Source: a bacterium
Lineage (GTDB): Bacteria > Pseudomonadota > Alphaproteobacteria > Rhizobiales > Xanthobacteraceae
Direction: 5' to 3'
Assembly: GCA_029946075.1 (NCBI GenBank)
Contig: JAQSDT010000093.1
Span: forward strand, 1-7,421
DNA: 7,421 nucleotides
Positions within the stretch are counted from its first letter, which is position 1, and each line of letters begins with the position of its first letter. This document shows, piece by piece, positions 1-6,169 of this stretch. Below the pieces are notes generated by a model, which was not told the origin of the DNA, made no database searches, and was given only the letters and a program-made list of their open reading frames with translations. The translations under genes and the position numbers were made by a program.

Positions 1-1496
1 AACTGCAAACGCCCCCGCCGGAAATCGTGGCCGTGATGGAAGCACTGCGCCGGCCCTCGCGCGATCTCGCCCGCGAATTCGAGCGGGCGCTTGGCGACCA
101 GCTGCCGCTGATCAAGCGCGACGGCGGCTTTATCCGCGAGAACTACGAGCCCGCGCTCGACGAGAGCCGCAATCTCCGCGACGCCTCCCGGCTCGTCGTC
201 GCCGCGATGCAGGCGCGTTACGCCGACGACACCGGCATCAAGGCGCTGAAGATCCGCCACAACAACGTGCTCGGCTATTTCGTCGAGGTGACGGCGCAGC
301 ACGGCGACAAGCTGATGGCGCCGCCGCTCAACGCGACCTTCATCCACCGCCAGACGTTGGCGGGACAGGTCCGCTTCACCACGGCCGAGCTCGGCGAAAT
401 CGAGGCCAAGATTGCCAATGCCGGCGACCGTGCGCTCGGGCTCGAGCTGGAAATCTTCGAGAGACTGAGCGCAATGGCGCTTGCCGCCAGCGACGATCTG
501 CGATCCGCGGCACATGCGTTCGCGCTGCTCGACGTCGCGACCGCGCTGGCGAAGCTTGCCATCGACGACAATTACGTGCGGCCCGAAGTCGACGGCTCGC
601 TCGGCTTCGCCGTCGAGGGCGGCCGGCATCCGGTGGTCGAACAGGCGCTGAAGCGCGACGGCCAGCCGTTCATTGCCAATGCCTGCGATCTGTCGCCGGG
701 GCCGGCGCAGAAATCCGGCCAGATCTGGCTGATCACCGGCCCGAACATGGCGGGTAAATCGACCTTCCTGCGCCAGAATGCGCTGATCGCGCTGATGGCG
801 CAGATCGGTTCCTACGTGCCGGCCTCGCGGGCGCGGATCGGCGTGGTCGACCGGCTGTTCAGCCGCGTCGGCGCGGCCGACGATCTGGCGCGGGGCCGTT
901 CGACCTTCATGGTCGAGATGGTGGAGACCGCCGTCATCCTCAACCAGGCCAGCGAGCGTTCGCTGGTTATTCTCGATGAGATCGGCCGCGGCACCGCGAC
1001 GTTCGACGGCCTGTCGATCGCCTGGGCCGCGATCGAGCATCTGCACGAAGCCAACCGTTGCCGCGCGCTGTTCGCAACGCATTATCACGAACTGACCGCG
1101 CTCTCCGCCAAACTGCCGCGGATGTTCAACGCCACCGTGCGCGTCAAGGAATGGCAGGGCGACGTCGTGTTCCTGCACGAGGTGCTGCCGGGCTCGGCCG
1201 ACCGCTCCTACGGCATCCAGGTCGCGAAGCTCGCAGGCCTGCCGCCGGCGGTGATCGCGCGCGCGAAATCGGTGCTGGCGAAACTCGAAGCCCAGGACCG
1301 CGGCCAGACCGCGAAGGCGCTGGCCGACGATCTTCCGCTGTTCGCCGTCCCCTCCCGCGCTGCCGTGGAAGCGGCCCCGCCGAGCGAGGCCGAACTAATG
1401 ATGGAAGCGGTGAAGGTCCTGCACCCCGACGAGATGTCGCCGCGCGAGGCGCTGGACGCGCTCTATGCGCTGCGGGCGAAGCTGCCGAAGGGGTAG
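1..1496 (+). CDS. mutS: DNA mismatch repair protein MutS, C-terminal part (5' end outside window)
   Basis: MutS recognises mispaired and looped-out bases and, as an ATP-driven sliding clamp, recruits MutL to start mismatch repair. The reading frame is already open at base 3 (LQTPPPEIV precedes the first possible start at 27), so this is the last ~497 residues of a protein usually 850-900 long; the mismatch-binding N-terminal domains lie outside the window. Counting from the codon at 27, the core/clamp region covers about residues 1-230. The ATPase follows: Walker A GPNMAGKST at 238-246, DDLARGRSTFMVEM at 285-298, Walker B LVILDEIGRGT at 313-323 and the ATHYHEL motif at 350-356. A short C-terminal tail ends in KLPKG and includes the HPDEMSPREALDALYALR segment typical of MutS C-termini. 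No lesion is visible in this part. It is very G/C-rich and appears to be backbone. Identification is firm from the conserved motifs. Confidence 0.98.
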   Translation, partial: LQTPPPEIVAVMEALRRPSRDLAREFERALGDQLPLIKRDGGFIRENYEPALDESRNLRDASRLVVAAMQARYADDTGIKALKIRHNNVLGYFVEVTAQHGDKLMAPPLNATFIHRQTLAGQVRFTTAELGEIEAKIANAGDRALGLELEIFERLSAMALAASDDLRSAAHAFALLDVATALAKLAIDDNYVRPEVDGSLGFAVEGGRHPVVEQALKRDGQPFIANACDLSPGPAQKSGQIWLITGPNMAGKSTFLRQNALIALMAQIGSYVPASRARIGVVDRLFSRVGAADDLARGRSTFMVEMVETAVILNQASERSLVILDEIGRGTATFDGLSIAWAAIEHLHEANRCRALFATHYHELTALSAKLPRMFNATVRVKEWQGDVVFLHEVLPGSADRSYGIQVAKLAGLPPAVIARAKSVLAKLEAQDRGQTAKALADDLPLFAVPSRAAVEAAPPSEAELMMEAVKVLHPDEMSPREALDALYALRAKLPKG

Positions 1497-1512
1497 TCAG
1501 CCCCTTCGGCAG
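1482..1512 (+). terminator. Perfect hairpin spanning the mutS stop codon, probable terminator
   Basis: CTGCCGAAGGGG (1482-1493) is followed by the 7-base loop TAGTCAG and the exact reverse complement CCCCTTCGGCAG (1501-1512). The loop begins with the mutS stop codon TAG (1494-1496), so the left arm encodes the last four residues (LPKG). The stem is long and G/C-rich, as expected of an intrinsic terminator, but only a short T-poor stretch (TATTA) follows, so termination may be partial or Rho-assisted. Seen directly; the function is inferred. Confidence 0.65.
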
Positions 1513-1579
1513 TATTAGGCAGCGACCAAATCAAAATATCGAAAACAACCCCATGCAAAGTAGGAATTTAGCCGCGCGA

Positions 1580-1609
1580 GTGGCAAAGGAATACCTTTTG
1601 GCATATAAT
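1580..1609 (+). promoter_or_regulatory. Putative sigma70-type promoter of the MNT-HEPN remnant
   Basis: A perfect TATAAT lies at 1604-1609, in contrast to the G/C-rich mutS coding sequence. Eighteen bases upstream is GTGGCA (1580-1585), which matches four of six positions of TTGACA. Transcription would start about 6-8 bases after the -10 box, at or next to the ATG at 1616, so the transcript would be leaderless or almost so. The -10 match is clear; the -35 match is weak. Confidence 0.45.
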
Positions 1610-1615
1610 TGCAGG

Positions 1616-1917
1616 ATGCACCGCGAAGAGGTCATTGCCCGATTCAAAGAAGCCGAACCCGCCTTGCGGGCCTTTGTGGTGGCGGCGCTTTACTGTTTGG
1701 CTCCCACGCGCGTGACGAGGCGGCGGCGAATTCAGACATCGATGTTTTTGTCGATGTCGCGCCGGATGCGAGCTTCGGCCTGCAGCCCTACATGGGCACA
1801 TTCCGCGTGCTTGAAGATGCATTCGATCGCAAGCTGGAAATCGGCTATTCGACGCGCGGTGCGCTCTCGCCCTACATTCGTACGAACATCAAGCGGGATG
1901 CCTTGCGGGTATTTTGA
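1616..1917 (+). pseudogene. Frameshifted MNT-domain nucleotidyltransferase (antitoxin of an MNT-HEPN pair)
   Basis: MNT proteins are minimal nucleotidyltransferases; in MNT-HEPN toxin-antitoxin pairs they silence the HEPN RNase, in studied cases by AMPylating it. The ATG at 1616 opens MHREEVIARFKEAEPALRAF, and this frame then reads VVAALY before leaving the family pattern. The family sequence resumes one frame over as LFGSHARDEA, then NSDIDVFVDV, and runs to DALRVF at the TGA 1915-1917. Together the pieces give about 100 residues, the normal size. The catalytic signature GSx10DxD is complete (GS, ten residues, DID). The break is near 1693: TACTGTTTGGC would be repaired by one extra C (TAC-CTG-TTT-GGC). 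The C-terminal KLEIGYSTRGALSPYIR and final ALRVF are typical of the family. The next gene starts on the last base of this stop (TGATG), the usual coupling of MNT and HEPN genes. A sequencing error is the alternative to a true lesion, but the partner gene is also degraded. Confidence 0.8.
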
Positions 1918-2147
1918 TGGCAGCCAGCAAAAGTCCGCGCCTTCGCTTGCTTCATATGCATGACGAGATCGAAAGCCTCTCAGTCGTAAAGCTCGAGACC
2001 TGCCGCAAAAGATACAGCCTGCCGCGAGACATGGAACGTGCCTTCATCGAAGGCCAGAATCCCCGTGAGAACTCGCATCGCGGACTTGACCTTGGTATCA
2101 GCAAATCATGCTTTGATTGCTGTCAAAGCATGACGACGCAAGGATAA
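1917..2147 (+). pseudogene. Degraded HEPN (DUF86-type) toxin gene, N-terminal remnant
   Basis: The reading frame from the ATG at 1917 begins MAASKSPRLRLLHMHDEIES, which fits the start of HEPN/DUF86 toxins encoded after MNT genes (SKSPRLRL, then a DEIE helix). After about residue 25 the match becomes patchy: LETCRKRYSLPRDMERAF still recalls the segment normally read as a Y-S-x-x-R-x-x-E-R-A helix, with residues apparently lost before it. From about base 2065 the frame carries no recognisable HEPN sequence and ends at 2147 after only 77 codons, against roughly 110-140 in intact members. The catalytic Rx4-6H motif near the C-terminus is not present. I read this as a dead toxin. The family assignment rests on the first half and on its position directly after the MNT gene. 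Confidence 0.6.
2106..2133. repeat. Perfect 11-bp inverted repeat with 6-base loop
   Basis: TCATGCTTTGA (2106-2116) and TCAAAGCATGA (2123-2133) are exact reverse complements separated by TTGCTG. No T-run follows on either strand, so it is not a classical intrinsic terminator. It lies within the last codons of the degraded HEPN frame, where no family sequence is recognisable, and upstream of the restriction-modification operon. It could be a factor-assisted terminator insulating the operon, a protein-binding site, or the scar of a lost element. Confidence 0.6.
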
Positions 2148-2243
2148 ACGAGCTAGCCCGGCCAGCGTGAACGGCTCCATCGGCTTCAAACCTGGTGCAG
2201 ATATTTAAAGCGCCACAGGCATTCGCCGATCTCTTGCAGGCCA

Positions 2244-2272
2244 TTGATATTATTGTAAAAATTTTTTATTTT
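2244..2272 (+). promoter_or_regulatory. Putative sigma70-type promoter of the restriction-modification operon
   Basis: TTGATA (2244-2249, five of six matches to TTGACA) and TATTTT (2267-2272, four of six matches to TATAAT) are separated by 17 bases, inside an A/T-rich stretch. The predicted transcript starts near 2279 and would include the 36-codon ORF at 2319 and all three restriction-modification genes. No helix-turn-helix controller gene lies beside it. The assignment comes from pattern matching only. Confidence 0.45.
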
Positions 2273-2305
2273 CAAATGATCTGCCAACCGATGGGCGCAT
2301 CAAAA

Positions 2306-2313
2306 GGGAGGTG
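2306..2313 (+). promoter_or_regulatory. Strong Shine-Dalgarno sequence ahead of the 36-codon ORF
   Basis: GGGAGGTG (2306-2313) includes a perfect GGAGG at 2307-2311, seven bases before the ATG at 2319. It is the best ribosome binding site seen in the window. It serves the small ORF and not the first methyltransferase, whose frame has a stop at 2344-2346 and whose possible starts are 46 or more bases downstream. Confidence 0.7.
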
Positions 2314-2318
2314 TGTTT

Positions 2319-2429
2319 ATGTTTTGTTCTTTTGCTAATCCGATGATCACGATACATTGTGCCAATGTGCTTTCCCCTTCAAGACGTAACGAAAAGACTG
2401 AACATTATGAACTTCCAGATCGCTGGTGA
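2319..2429 (+). CDS. Small ORF of 36 codons overlapping the first methyltransferase start
   Basis: This frame starts at the ATG with the strong Shine-Dalgarno sequence, begins MFCSFANPMITIHCANV and ends LPDRW at the TGA 2427-2429. I do not recognise the product: there is no helix-turn-helix pattern, no clear signal peptide, and only a short hydrophobic first part. It overlaps the first methyltransferase in another frame, and its stop lies 18 bases past the methyltransferase ATG at 2407. Ribosomes ending here could therefore reinitiate on that gene. It may be a leader peptide, a translational coupling device, a genuine small protein, or a remnant. The ribosome binding site is the main evidence that it is translated. 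Confidence 0.35.
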   Translation: MFCSFANPMITIHCANVLSPSRRNEKTEHYELPDRW

Positions 2430-3573
2430 GCATAAATTTCCATCAGCTCGGGAACCCTCTTCGCGATTCAACTCCCTTGAGGCAATTGACTGGAACTTTC
2501 CCGGACGCGTGCGAAAAAACGGTCTAGAGGCTATCCATCCCTACCCTGCGAAATTTATTCCCGACCTTCCCGGAACCATTCTTGATTTGCTCCCGGTTGA
2601 GCCCGGCACCATCGTTCTTGATCCATTCGTCGGAAGCGGCACGACGCTTGTGGAATGCCAGCGGCGTGGAATTTCATCCGCAGGCGTCGATCTTAACCCG
2701 ATTGCTTGCCTCATCAGCCGGGTAAAAACCCGACCGTTGCCGAAAGATCTAGATCACGCGATTGCTCATTTGCTGAACGAAGCGAAAAACAGCCGGCGGA
2801 CAAAAATTCCACCAATCCCAAATCTCGACCACTGGTTTGAAGGTCATGTGCAGATCGCTCTAGTCCGAATCTTAGCGAGCATTGAAGCGAGTCCAGCACA
2901 ATTCCAGGATGTCTTTCGGTTAGCCCTATCCAGCATCATGGTACGCGTCTCAAACCAAGACAGCGATACCCGATACGCTGCGGTCGATAAAAAAATAGGA
3001 CACGACCAGGTTGCTAGCCTTTTTGCTCAAGCCTGTGAGCGGATAAACATCTCGTTACAGGAGCGTGATTACGTCTTGCTTCCAACGCAAGTGCTTCAAA
3101 GTGACACGCTTCGCGTTCGGGCCAGTGATTTCAAGCATAAGGTTGGCGCGGTTATTACGTCGCCTCCATATCCCAATGCATATGAATACTGGCTTTATCA
3201 CAAGTACCGTATGTGGTGGCTAGGCTATGATCCGTTGAGCGTTAAAGAGCAGGAAATCGGCGCGCGCGCGCATTTCTTTAAGACAAACCACCACACCGCC
3301 GATAATTTCATCCAGCAGATGCGAGGCACATTCAAACTCATCTCGTCCGTTCTTACACTCAACGGCTACGCCTGTTTTGTGGTAGGACGCTCGAAAATCC
3401 ACGGAAAGATTATCGATAACGCGCGTCTCATAGAGACAGTGGCTAGAGAGTTCGGTTTTTACCTAACTTTCAGAACAGAACGCGTAATCGCCGCAAATCG
3501 AAAATCTTTTAACCTATCTCACGCAGCCATAAAAACAGAAAGTGTCATTGTGTTTGCGAGGGCAAACGCATGA
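2359..3573 (+). CDS. DNA methyltransferase of a BfiI-like type IIS system (M1), probable N4-cytosine specificity
   Basis: The enzyme would transfer a methyl group from S-adenosylmethionine to a base in one strand of the system's target, protecting host DNA. In the 404-residue form (GTG at 2359), the motif-X-like HPYPAKF is at 60-66, the SAM-binding motif I LDPFVGSGTTLVE at 87-99, the motif II acid in GVDLNP at about 109-114, and the catalytic motif IV TSPPY at 267-271. A strand-and-turn segment, GYACFVVGRS, follows at 336-345. TSPPY is the form usual in N4-cytosine enzymes, whereas N6-adenine enzymes usually have DPPY. About 170 residues, mostly helical in character, separate motifs I and IV, more than usual, and may hold the target-recognition part. 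The start is uncertain: GTG 2359, ATG 2365 and ATG 2407 (388 residues) are all possible; only 2407 has a weak purine-rich stretch before it. The gene overlaps the next by ATGA and is visibly less G/C-rich than the flanks. Confidence 0.9.
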   Translation: MPMCFPLQDVTKRLNIMNFQIAGEHKFPSAREPSSRFNSLEAIDWNFPGRVRKNGLEAIHPYPAKFIPDLPGTILDLLPVEPGTIVLDPFVGSGTTLVECQRRGISSAGVDLNPIACLISRVKTRPLPKDLDHAIAHLLNEAKNSRRTKIPPIPNLDHWFEGHVQIALVRILASIEASPAQFQDVFRLALSSIMVRVSNQDSDTRYAAVDKKIGHDQVASLFAQACERINISLQERDYVLLPTQVLQSDTLRVRASDFKHKVGAVITSPPYPNAYEYWLYHKYRMWWLGYDPLSVKEQEIGARAHFFKTNHHTADNFIQQMRGTFKLISSVLTLNGYACFVVGRSKIHGKIIDNARLIETVAREFGFYLTFRTERVIAANRKSFNLSHAAIKTESVIVFARANA

Positions 3574-5054
3574 AGCTCTATTATCACGCCTACAAGTATT
3601 ACCCCTACGAACGTCAGCTTGCACTTAGGGAGGCGGCTGCGGTCATGGGAACAAAAATTGTCCGAGAGGATTCTAACGGCATAGAATTGGTCGAGGGGCT
3701 TAGTTCTGACGACGCGCGACGCTTGGTCTATTTTTCACAGATTCACAATGGCCGTGTTGCGATCGACACCGTTCAAGCCCGACTGGAAAGGGCCGCTACC
3801 GCAGGTAAAAAACGGCAATCTACCCGGTACTCTGTCCATGGCCTTCATGAGTACAAAGGCAAATTTAATCCGCAGGTAGCGAAGGCAATCCTGAATATCT
3901 TTGGTGTTAGGCCAGGGGATCATGTCCTTGATCCGTTCTGTGGCAGCGGGACTACGCTAGTAGAATGCGCCCAAATTGGTGCCGTGAGCGCAGGCATCGA
4001 CCTGAATCCTTTGGCAGTCTTTATCGCTAATGCAAAATTGCAGGCTCTCGCGACGCCGGCGGATGACTTGGGCGACCACCTTGATAAGTTGATCGAGGGG
4101 CTTGCTCGCGTGCCTAACTGGTCGAAAGCGATTGCGGATGATGAACGAACCGAATTCTTAAAGAAGTGGTTCGACCCGGCAATCTTATCCATCATTGAAA
4201 TTTTGCGCGACAGAATCGAAGTTCTTACGGACACGGCATCTCCAATATTCCTCAGCGTGGCAAGCAACCTGTTGCGGGACTACTCACTCCAAGATCCGCA
4301 GGATCTTCGCGTGCGGCGTCGGTCGTCTCCTCTTCCCTCCGAATCCATCCAGGGCGCATTTGCAAACGCATGCCGCACATTCCTCGAGCGGTTGAACGAA
4401 GCGCAAACTGTATTGGGTTTTGAACTACCTCACGGGGGCGCTCAGCTCTCTGACATAAAAAAAATGGGCGACGTTGCTCCCTTGCGGCGGTTTGATGCGG
4501 CGCTGACTAGCCCTCCATATGCGATGGCACTGCCGTATATTGATACACAGCGCCTATCTTTGGTATGGCTAGGCCTAACGGCACCTCAGCGGATACTTCC
4601 GCTTGAATCTGAGTTGATTGGAAGCCGCGAAATGCGCGGCAAGGCTCGCAGCGAACTGCGCGAACGAATTTGTGACAACGCCAGCGGCCTGCCCCTTGAA
4701 CAATTTCGGCTGTGCCAGAAACTGGAAAATAGTCTCGGCCCTGATGATGGTTTCCGGCGTCAAGCCGTTCCGCCGCTGCTTTACCGGTACTTCGCTAACA
4801 TGCATACCACCTTCCGAGCTGTGAAAAGCCAGTTGAAGCCCAATGCTCCTTTTGCCTTGATCGTTGGGCACAACCATACCGTATTGGGTGGAGCACGCCA
4901 CGAAATTGATACGCCCCGACATCTTACAGCCCTAGCGACGGACGCGGGTTGGGGGGTGGACGAACTGATCAAGTTGCAAACGTATCAACGGTATGGCTAC
5001 CACATGGGCAATGCCGTTTCCGCTGAAACACTCATACTGCTGCGAAATCCATGA
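3570..5054 (+). CDS. Second DNA methyltransferase of the same system (M2), probable N4-cytosine specificity
   Basis: This 494-residue protein is a relative of the upstream methyltransferase with the same motif order: HEYKGKF at 93-99, motif I LDPFCGSGTTLVE at 120-132, GIDLNP at about 142-147, and motif IV TSPPY at 313-317. Both proteins share sequence beyond the motifs, for example a WLG followed by E-x-I-G-x-R about 20-35 residues after TSPPY. The presence of two methyltransferases suggests an asymmetric target, one enzyme per strand. Residues 1-85 (starting MKLYYHAYKYYPYERQLALR) have no counterpart in the first enzyme and match no domain I can name. A further insertion of about 60 residues follows the SELIGSR segment. 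The ATG overlaps the previous stop (ATGA) and has its own ribosome binding site, GAGGG at 3558-3562, seven bases upstream. N4 rather than N6 specificity is inferred from the motif only. Confidence 0.9.
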   Translation: MKLYYHAYKYYPYERQLALREAAAVMGTKIVREDSNGIELVEGLSSDDARRLVYFSQIHNGRVAIDTVQARLERAATAGKKRQSTRYSVHGLHEYKGKFNPQVAKAILNIFGVRPGDHVLDPFCGSGTTLVECAQIGAVSAGIDLNPLAVFIANAKLQALATPADDLGDHLDKLIEGLARVPNWSKAIADDERTEFLKKWFDPAILSIIEILRDRIEVLTDTASPIFLSVASNLLRDYSLQDPQDLRVRRRSSPLPSESIQGAFANACRTFLERLNEAQTVLGFELPHGGAQLSDIKKMGDVAPLRRFDAALTSPPYAMALPYIDTQRLSLVWLGLTAPQRILPLESELIGSREMRGKARSELRERICDNASGLPLEQFRLCQKLENSLGPDDGFRRQAVPPLLYRYFANMHTTFRAVKSQLKPNAPFALIVGHNHTVLGGARHEIDTPRHLTALATDAGWGVDELIKLQTYQRYGYHMGNAVSAETLILLRNP

Positions 5055-6139
5055 ACGAGCTGACCCTTCATCCTAACGTTTACAGAACGGGTGCCAGCAA
5101 AGGCCTGATTTCTCTTCTTGAACGATTATGGGTCCGCGACCATACCTCTGGTCAGGGCACGCTTTACATCGTTTCGGGTTTTGCCAACTACAACGGCGGC
5201 ATTCGCTTTTATGATACTTTTCGTAGCCACATCGACAAGGGCGGCAAGGTTGTGGCGGTGTTTGGCGGAAGCACGTCTCAACGGCTGACAAGCCGTCAAG
5301 TTGTTCGAGAATTACTGGACGCTGGCGCCGAAGTACATGTGATCAATCGTAAACGGTTGATGCATGCCAAAAGCTACGGCACTGATAATGCCAAGGGCCA
5401 GATGCTTGTTGTAACCAGTGGAAACTTCACTGGGCCTGGCATGTCTCAGAATGTCGAAATGGCTGTTTTGCTTGATAGGAATAGCACTAAGGATCTTGGC
5501 TTCTCGTGGGCGGAAATGATCAAAGGCATGCTCGCCCAAAAGTGGAATTACTATCAACCCAGCTTGTTGGATGAAACAACTCCAGCCTGGCAATTGCTCT
5601 ATGACGAGCAGGCAGCCGATATCAAGCTCGACGATACTGATGAAGTGACAATGGTCCTGACGCTTAGCCACGCAGACACAGCGCGGATAATGGCAGATCC
5701 TGGCACAAACGCCGGCAAGGGGAGTCAGTACTTCTGGCTAAGCAAGGACTCCTTCGACTTTCTGCCTCCGCTAACGATCCTCAACCGAAAGGGTTATAAG
5801 ACGACGTACTCATGTCTGGTGAACATGGACTTCATTGACCTTCATAAGGCGGAGCAGGTTCGTGTGACATTCGAGGCTGAAAACAACTTAGACTTCCGAC
5901 TTGGTACCGGCCCTCTCAGATATACGAAGCTAGCGAAGAAAGATGACCTTGCTGCGATTACCCGTGTCGCAGAGGACCGCTATGAGTTGCGGATCTTTCG
6001 AGCAGAAAATCCGCTGACTGCGAAGGTAAAACCGTACGCCGTGACGTTTGTTGGACATCAGGGAAAGCAATACGGGTTCCTGCCAAATTCGGATTTTTAC
6101 GCCCTGATCGGTGCGCCGGGTGTGCCGCTGCATTCGTAG
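5051..6139 (+). CDS. BfiI-like PLD-fold type IIS restriction endonuclease
   Basis: The product would cut unmethylated foreign DNA near an asymmetric site using the metal-independent phospholipase D mechanism with a covalent enzyme-DNA intermediate. Residues about 1-170 form the PLD-type nuclease half: HAKSYGTD at 105-112 fits HxKx4D, SGN at 123-125, then NVEMAVL with Glu136. From memory, the BfiI active site is His105, Lys107, Asn125 and Glu136 in a protein of 358 residues; the same numbers occur here in 362 residues, a striking match. Only one PLD motif is present, so two subunits would share one active site. Residues about 168-195 look like a linker. Residues about 195-360 are the likely B3-like DNA-recognition domain of the BfiI/NgoFVII family. 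The ATG overlaps the second methyltransferase stop (ATGA) and has no clear ribosome binding site, so translation probably depends on coupling. The recognition sequence cannot be read from the protein. Bacterial PLD-type nucleases without restriction function are the alternative, but the two linked methyltransferases argue against that. Confidence 0.9.
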   Translation: MNELTLHPNVYRTGASKGLISLLERLWVRDHTSGQGTLYIVSGFANYNGGIRFYDTFRSHIDKGGKVVAVFGGSTSQRLTSRQVVRELLDAGAEVHVINRKRLMHAKSYGTDNAKGQMLVVTSGNFTGPGMSQNVEMAVLLDRNSTKDLGFSWAEMIKGMLAQKWNYYQPSLLDETTPAWQLLYDEQAADIKLDDTDEVTMVLTLSHADTARIMADPGTNAGKGSQYFWLSKDSFDFLPPLTILNRKGYKTTYSCLVNMDFIDLHKAEQVRVTFEAENNLDFRLGTGPLRYTKLAKKDDLAAITRVAEDRYELRIFRAENPLTAKVKPYAVTFVGHQGKQYGFLPNSDFYALIGAPGVPLHS

Positions 6140-6169
6140 TTGCGACACTCCTTCAGACGCCCTTGCCGA

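Larger units (their letters stand above)
2148..2318. other. A/T-rich intergenic region holding the operon promoter
   Basis: No coding sequence is convincing on either strand here. The stretch contains the promoter at 2244-2272, an A/T-rich run at about 2250-2275, and the strong ribosome binding site at 2306-2313. Its composition differs sharply from the G/C-rich flanks of the window. Confidence 0.5.

Noticed and set aside
1058..1615. Long forward open frame overlapping the mutS 3' end and running into the MNT remnant
   Set aside because: Its first part is an arginine/proline/glycine-rich shadow of mutS in another frame, typical of G/C-rich DNA. Only the section after 1616 has family sequence, described as the MNT pseudogene.
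1979..2102. Antisense open stretch across the HEPN remnant (reads SAMRVLTGILAFDE and onward)
   Set aside because: It looks protein-like, but it begins after a stop, lacks a convincing ribosome binding site and matches no family I know. The sense strand has better support from its HEPN-like start and its coupling to the MNT gene.
2319..2429. The 36-codon ORF as the true N-terminus of the first methyltransferase joined by a frameshift
   Set aside because: The methyltransferase already has a complete N-terminal region before its motif X (including IDWNFPGR) from the later starts, and the small ORF adds no recognisable methyltransferase sequence.
5051..6139. Reading the third gene as a DISARM-type DrmC or a lipid-acting phospholipase D
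   Set aside because: There are no DISARM helicase (drmA) or drmB genes, only one PLD motif is present, and there is no signal peptide. Active-site spacing and the two linked methyltransferases fit a BfiI-type restriction enzyme better.
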